Of a stretch of 64,000 bases of DNA, positions 60,594 to 64,000 are shown one piece after another. The notes beneath the pieces were generated by a model. It had not been told where the DNA came from and did not search any database. It worked only from the letters and a program-made list of their open reading frames with translations. The stretch lies in the NCBI RefSeq assembly GCF_000758625.1, contig NZ_CP009283.1, positions 2,801,501 to 2,865,500 of the forward strand, written 5' to 3'. Within the stretch, counting starts at the first letter, position 1. Each line of letters begins with the position of its first letter. The position numbers were made by a program, and so were the translations under genes. Origin of the DNA: Paenibacillus sp. FSL R7-0273 (lineage in GTDB: Bacteria > Bacillota > Bacilli > Paenibacillales > Paenibacillaceae).

Positions 60594-60626
60594 AAGACCA
60601 GCCGAATCACCAGGCTGGTCTTTTTG
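60594..60626 (+). terminator. Terminator after the GH43 gene
   Basis: AAGACCAGCC (60594-60603) pairs with GGCTGGTCTT (60613-60622), with a 9-base loop, followed by Ts. Confidence 0.85.
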
Positions 60627-60728
60627 TATGGCAAGCCAGGCGGCAAACAAGCTATGTTCACCGCACCATCCACACTTACCTGCACTTTGTACAATTAAAA
60701 CGCCTGTTTTTGCTCCAAACAGCGTTAT

Positions 60729-60870
60729 AACTGCATTCCATGCAACTAAAATGCTGCAAAAGGGCCGATTTAGGCTGATTCATGCAACTTTAGTTGCACA
60801 GAATGCAGTTATCCGGCGCTGCTGCTCATTTCAGCTGCTTTTAGTTGCACAAAATACATCTATTCTTATC
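60729..60870. repeat. Intergenic repeat cluster around TTTAGTTGCA/TGCAACTAAA
   Basis: A 22-base sequence at 60729-60750 is repeated in inverse orientation at 60789-60810 with only two mismatches. A direct, diverged copy of the second arm begins at 60840, and a weaker copy of the first lies near 60681. Flanking AGCG/CGCT (60721, 60817) extends the inverted repeat. The gap 60583-61013 has no credible gene. The pattern suits a small non-autonomous mobile or dispersed repeat. Confidence 0.6.
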
Positions 60871-61013
60871 CGGCGGCCTGAATCAAATCCTAACACCCAG
60901 CCAACACTCCCCGGCTGGCTGCAGTGCAATCCACCCTCACATGCGTCTAAAGTTAGGATGCCCGGGATGAGCCGGGCAACTTACTATATCCTAAAGAGAA
61001 AGAGGAGCCAAGT

Positions 61014-61814
61014 ATGAACAAGCCTGTGAGCACCATTGTAAAAACAGTTCTGTTTTTTGCCGGCTGGGCGGCGGCAGTTTCTTTTACACCCGATGGACCC
61101 TTTAGCAATCCTGCAATCCGTCGCCTGTGGTGGGAGTTCGCGCCTTTGGCGGCAGCCGTATTATTTACTGTACTTTTTGTGAAATTCATTGAGCGGGGGA
61201 GGTTAAGGGTGCCATTAGCACAACATTTCTTCAGAAACATATTACTGGGGATAGCGGCAGGTGCTTTATGGCTGGGGAGCGTAGTGGCCGTCCTCTTGCT
61301 GACAGATACGATGGCGATACATAGCCGGAATGAGGTAAATTACATATGGATCTGGATATTGGCGTCACTGTTAAATGTGGCGATGCAGGAGCTGCTGGTG
61401 AGAGGTTATTTGTATCAGCTATGGAAACGCAGCAGCAACAGGCTGGCGGCGGCCGCGATAACCACACTATTATTTGTTTTAATGCATGGCGGAGCCTTTG
61501 AAGCGGGGATTATCCCGGTGCTGAATGTTGTAACGATGAGCTTATTCATGACATTGCTGCTGGAATACACAGGCACCTTACTAGCACCGGTTCTGGCCCA
61601 TTTTGTCTGGAACACAGCAGGGGCGGTTATTTTAGGCGGAGTCTCATTAGCAGGCGATTATCCGAAGCTCTATAACAGCAGCTATCACGGCGCATCCTTA
61701 CTGTCAGGCGGCGGCTATGCCATAGAGGGCAGCGTTGTCGTCCTTATCATCAACATAGCACTAATAAGCGGTGTGCTAGTGCTGAAGAGGACTGCTGCCC
61801 GTTTGAATACATAG
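61014..61814 (+). CDS. CPBP-family intramembrane protein (CAAX protease-like)
   Basis: A 266-residue multi-helix membrane protein of the Abi/CPBP group. Motif 1 is QELLVRGYLYQ near residue 125, so the first Glu of the usual EExxxR is Gln. Motif 2 is FVLMHGGAF, which contains its His, and motif 3 is LAHFVWNTAGAVI with His and Asn. The loss of one motif-1 Glu may reduce or abolish protease activity. Members in Firmicutes often serve in bacteriocin immunity or protein processing; no such context is visible here. GAGGAG precedes the ATG. It stands alone and converges on the yesN-like gene. Confidence 0.85.
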   Translation: MNKPVSTIVKTVLFFAGWAAAVSFTPDGPFSNPAIRRLWWEFAPLAAAVLFTVLFVKFIERGRLRVPLAQHFFRNILLGIAAGALWLGSVVAVLLLTDTMAIHSRNEVNYIWIWILASLLNVAMQELLVRGYLYQLWKRSSNRLAAAAITTLLFVLMHGGAFEAGIIPVLNVVTMSLFMTLLLEYTGTLLAPVLAHFVWNTAGAVILGGVSLAGDYPKLYNSSYHGASLLSGGGYAIEGSVVVLIINIALISGVLVLKRTAARLNT

Positions 61815-61851
61815 CTTAAGGGAATAGCGGCGGAGCCTCAGATTAAGAGGA

Positions 61852-63459
61852 TTATAAGTTTAATCCCGTCTCATCCAGATTATTGCGGTACTGGTTGGGC
61901 GTGAAGCCGGTGTACTTTTTGAACACCTGGAAAAAGTATTTCTCATCGTTGTAGCCGACCTTCATCGCGATGTCGCCGATTTTGCGGCTGCGGTCCTTGA
62001 GCAGGAGGCAGGCCTGGTCGATGCGGATTTTGTGCAGATAGTCGAGGAAATTAGTCTTGATCTGCTGCTTAAACAGCAGGCTCAAATAGCCCGGGGTAAT
62101 AAACACCTCATTCGCTACCGTCTCGCGGCTGATGTCCTTATAGTAATTTTCTTCAATGTAAGCAAGGATGGATTCGAACAGCTTGTTTTTGTTCTTTTTG
62201 GCATTCAGCAGCTCATTAACTTTGACGGCGGCGGTAAGCAGCTCACTCTTGATACCTTCCGGATCTTCCTTGGAAATACTCTGGATGTTGTCCTGCAGAG
62301 TCATGCCGAAATCGTCCATTCCGCCGGCATTTTTCTCGATATACAGCTTATACAGGGCAAAATAAAGCGCAAGCGAGCAGCTGACAATCTGTTCCTTGGA
62401 AGATGGAAGGGATGACATGAACGTGGCGAGACTCTCCCGGATGCTGTCCGCGTCGCCGTTCATTACACTCAGCAGCACTGTTTTTTCCTGTAAAATAGGA
62501 TAGGACCAGCTTCCGTGCTCAGCCGCCCGGCTATCCTGGGCATTTACAAGCTTGCCCGGACCGAGGGCATAGTGGTCATCCAGTGCGCTTATGGCTGAGC
62601 TGTAGGACAGGTTGAGGCTAGGCAGCTGGGTGCCGGTAACGCCGATGCCGACGGAAACGCCGAGCTTGAGATAATTTTTGGCATTGGACTGGAATTCCCC
62701 GGCCAGTGCCAGCAGCTCAGAGCTGCCCAGCTCAACAGGCATGTTAAGGATAGCGATGATATCATCCTGATGCTCGAAGCTCAGGCCGATATTCGGCTGG
62801 CGCACGGTTTCCTCGCTGATATTTTTGAGCCCGTATTTCAGCAGCTCCAGTTCAAACGCCGTATAGCTCTTCTGCAGGGTATGGAGATTATCCAGCTGCA
62901 TGACAAAGACGGCGAAATAGTCATAGGGAAAATAAATTCCGTTAAGCTCCAGGCTGTCCCGGATTTTGTCATAGGAGACCTCCTCGGACAGGACCAGCTG
63001 GCTGAGCGTACGTTCCTTCAGCAGCGGCAGGCTCTCGCGGAAGCCTTCGGTTAACCGCTTCAGATGCGCAGTCTGCCGCTTCTCCTCCAGAATCCCGTTA
63101 ACCACATTGACAATGGTATCGGTAATCTCCTGGCGTCTGCTCGGCTTCAGCAGGTAGTCGGATGCGCCGAGTGCGATCGCTTTTTTGACATAATGAAAAT
63201 CATTATAGCCGCTCATAATCACCGACTTCACATGCGGGAAGTCACGCTTAACCCGCTCAATCAGGGCCAGACCGTCCATCTCCGGCATCCGGATGTCGGC
63301 CAGCAGAATATCCACATGGTGCTTGTGCATCAGCTCAAGGGCTTCCACACCGTCTCCCGCCTCGGCTACAATCTCCACATCATGGCTGGCCCAGTCGATC
63401 AGTGTTCTGATCCCGGTTCTGGCCCGCTCTTCATCGTCGACGATCATTAAGTTAATCAT
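61852..63459 (-). CDS. YesN-type response regulator (receiver + AraC HTH)
   Basis: A 535-residue regulator common in Paenibacillus. Receiver domain with D8/D9 and phosphoacceptor D55 in DILLADIRMPEMDG, and Lys in DYLLKPSRRQE. A long middle region (about 150-420), and a C-terminal AraC double helix-turn-helix (VANEVFITPGYLSLLFKQQI; IAMKVGYNDEKYFFQVFKKY). The start follows GGAGGAGAACC. The gene overlaps the end of the sensor kinase gene by 8 bases. Such pairs usually control a nearby sugar ABC importer, and the one at 53691-56864 is the closest. Confidence 0.92.
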   Translation of the reverse strand: MINLMIVDDEERARTGIRTLIDWASHDVEIVAEAGDGVEALELMHKHHVDILLADIRMPEMDGLALIERVKRDFPHVKSVIMSGYNDFHYVKKAIALGASDYLLKPSRRQEITDTIVNVVNGILEEKRQTAHLKRLTEGFRESLPLLKERTLSQLVLSEEVSYDKIRDSLELNGIYFPYDYFAVFVMQLDNLHTLQKSYTAFELELLKYGLKNISEETVRQPNIGLSFEHQDDIIAILNMPVELGSSELLALAGEFQSNAKNYLKLGVSVGIGVTGTQLPSLNLSYSSAISALDDHYALGPGKLVNAQDSRAAEHGSWSYPILQEKTVLLSVMNGDADSIRESLATFMSSLPSSKEQIVSCSLALYFALYKLYIEKNAGGMDDFGMTLQDNIQSISKEDPEGIKSELLTAAVKVNELLNAKKNKNKLFESILAYIEENYYKDISRETVANEVFITPGYLSLLFKQQIKTNFLDYLHKIRIDQACLLLKDRSRKIGDIAMKVGYNDEKYFFQVFKKYTGFTPNQYRNNLDETGLNL

Positions 63460-64000
63460 GGTTCTCCTCCAAGGGTTCTGATGTGACAGGAATGATCAGC
63501 TCTACACGGGTGCCTGACCCGGGTTCACTGGAATACCGGATGTTGAACTGATCCTTATAATACAGGCGGAAACGCTGGATCACATTGGCTACCGCATATC
63601 CGCCGGTGTTCGCGCCGGTGTGAATGTCGTCTTCCTCCTGAACCTCGGTAATCTTCGCAATCGTTGCTTCATCCATGCCGATGCCGTTGTCTTCAATGAC
63701 AAAACGCAGGTACCCGCCGTCCATCGCCCCGGTTATACTGACTGCACCGCCCTCACGCTTGCGCTCAATACCATGGACCAGAGCGTTCTCAATGAACGGC
63801 TGCAGGCTCAGCTTCAGAATGACAAGGTTATCGAGGGCATCCGGAATATCGATCGAATAGCTGAGCTTGTCGCGGAAGCGCATCTGCTGCAGGGACAGGT
63901 AGAGCTGGATCAGCTCTTTTTCTTTGGCTACGCTGGTGAAGCTTTTGCCGCGGTTCAGACTGAGCCGGAACAGCCGGGACAGATTGATGACCATCTCGCT
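63452..64000 (-). CDS. YesM-type sensor histidine kinase (C-terminal part only)
   Basis: The frame stays open through the window's right edge, so the membrane, HAMP and most of the His-kinase parts lie outside. What is seen is the end of the His_kinase domain (LSRLFRLSLNRG, ELIQLYLSLQQMRF) and the ATPase domain with N box (QPFIENALVHGIERK), G1 (IEDNGIGMDE) and GGYAVANVIQRFRLYY. The latter replaces the usual GIGLxNVxxRL with GYAVANVIQRF, a slightly unusual G2 box. It is cognate to the YesN-type regulator, overlapping it by 8 bases. Confidence 0.9.
   Translation of the reverse strand, partial: SEMVINLSRLFRLSLNRGKSFTSVAKEKELIQLYLSLQQMRFRDKLSYSIDIPDALDNLVILKLSLQPFIENALVHGIERKREGGAVSITGAMDGGYLRFVIEDNGIGMDEATIAKITEVQEEDDIHTGANTGGYAVANVIQRFRLYYKDQFNIRYSSEPGSGTRVELIIPVTSEPLEENHD

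Noticed and set aside
60628-61017. A 129-codon frame covering the repeat cluster before the CPBP gene
   Set aside because: It consists mainly of the inverted and direct repeats, has no ribosome site and overlaps the next start.

Overview
The window reads as chromosomal DNA of an endospore-forming Firmicute, most likely Paenibacillus. The evidence is two spore-germinant receptor loci, strong AGGAGG-type ribosome sites, some GTG and TTG starts, YesM/YesN two-component genes, ROK, LacI, AraC and DeoR sugar regulators, and many glycoside hydrolases. No tRNA, rRNA, CRISPR array, transposase or phage gene was seen.

Layout. 1-7.4 kb: the 3' part of a GerKB-type permease; a four-domain CoA-disulfide reductase/rhodanese/TusA/DsrE fusion with its ArsR regulator; a ROK regulator lacking its zinc cysteines; a split chromate transporter; and lgt. 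7.7-11.9 kb: a large secreted multidomain protein and a DUF2935 protein. 12-18.6 kb: an OmpR-type two-component system translationally coupled to a lone flgB, then a gerKA-KC-KB operon. 19-28.3 kb: a LacI-regulated operon with ribokinase, a ribose-class ABC importer with two permeases and a lipoprotein, and three enzymes (ureidoglycolate-lyase-like cupin, M20 amidohydrolase, class-I glutamine-amidotransferase-like protein). Three copies of a GCGTAAACGTT operator lie upstream.

28.35-39.44 kb is the most unusual part: a compact plus-strand biosynthetic operon that looks like a previously undescribed type of RiPP (ribosomally made, modified peptide) cluster. A good sigma-A promoter, with a perfect 11-bp inverted repeat upstream, drives an 88-aa precursor-like peptide. 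A leaky-terminator-like hairpin follows. Then come a tandem GNAT-like protein, a B12-binding radical SAM enzyme, a free-standing adenylation enzyme, an acyl/peptidyl carrier protein, a HydE/PylB-like radical SAM enzyme, a SPASM radical SAM enzyme with an RRE-like N-terminus, a small membrane-anchored accessory protein and two ABC half-exporters. Three different radical SAM enzymes next to an adenylation enzyme/carrier pair and GNAT domains suggest that an activated acyl or aminoacyl unit is built on the carrier and joined to a radical-modified peptide. No leader peptidase is encoded.

39.5-64 kb is mostly carbohydrate use: a UMF1-type MFS transporter, a phosphodiesterase, GH35 and GH27 galactosidases, an AraC regulator and an AraC remnant, HflK/HflC, cytidine deaminase, a rhamnogalacturonan acetylesterase, a DeoR regulator, rhamnose mutarotase, a sugar ABC importer with GH42 and GH43 enzymes, a CPBP membrane protein, and a YesN/YesM pair running off the right end. 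The set fits breakdown of pectin or hemicellulose side chains (galactose, rhamnose, xylose/arabinose). Several intergenic gaps here carry nested inverted repeats or tandem repeats with no protein-coding explanation.

All calls come from reading motifs, translations and DNA patterns by eye. No similarity search or folding program was run.
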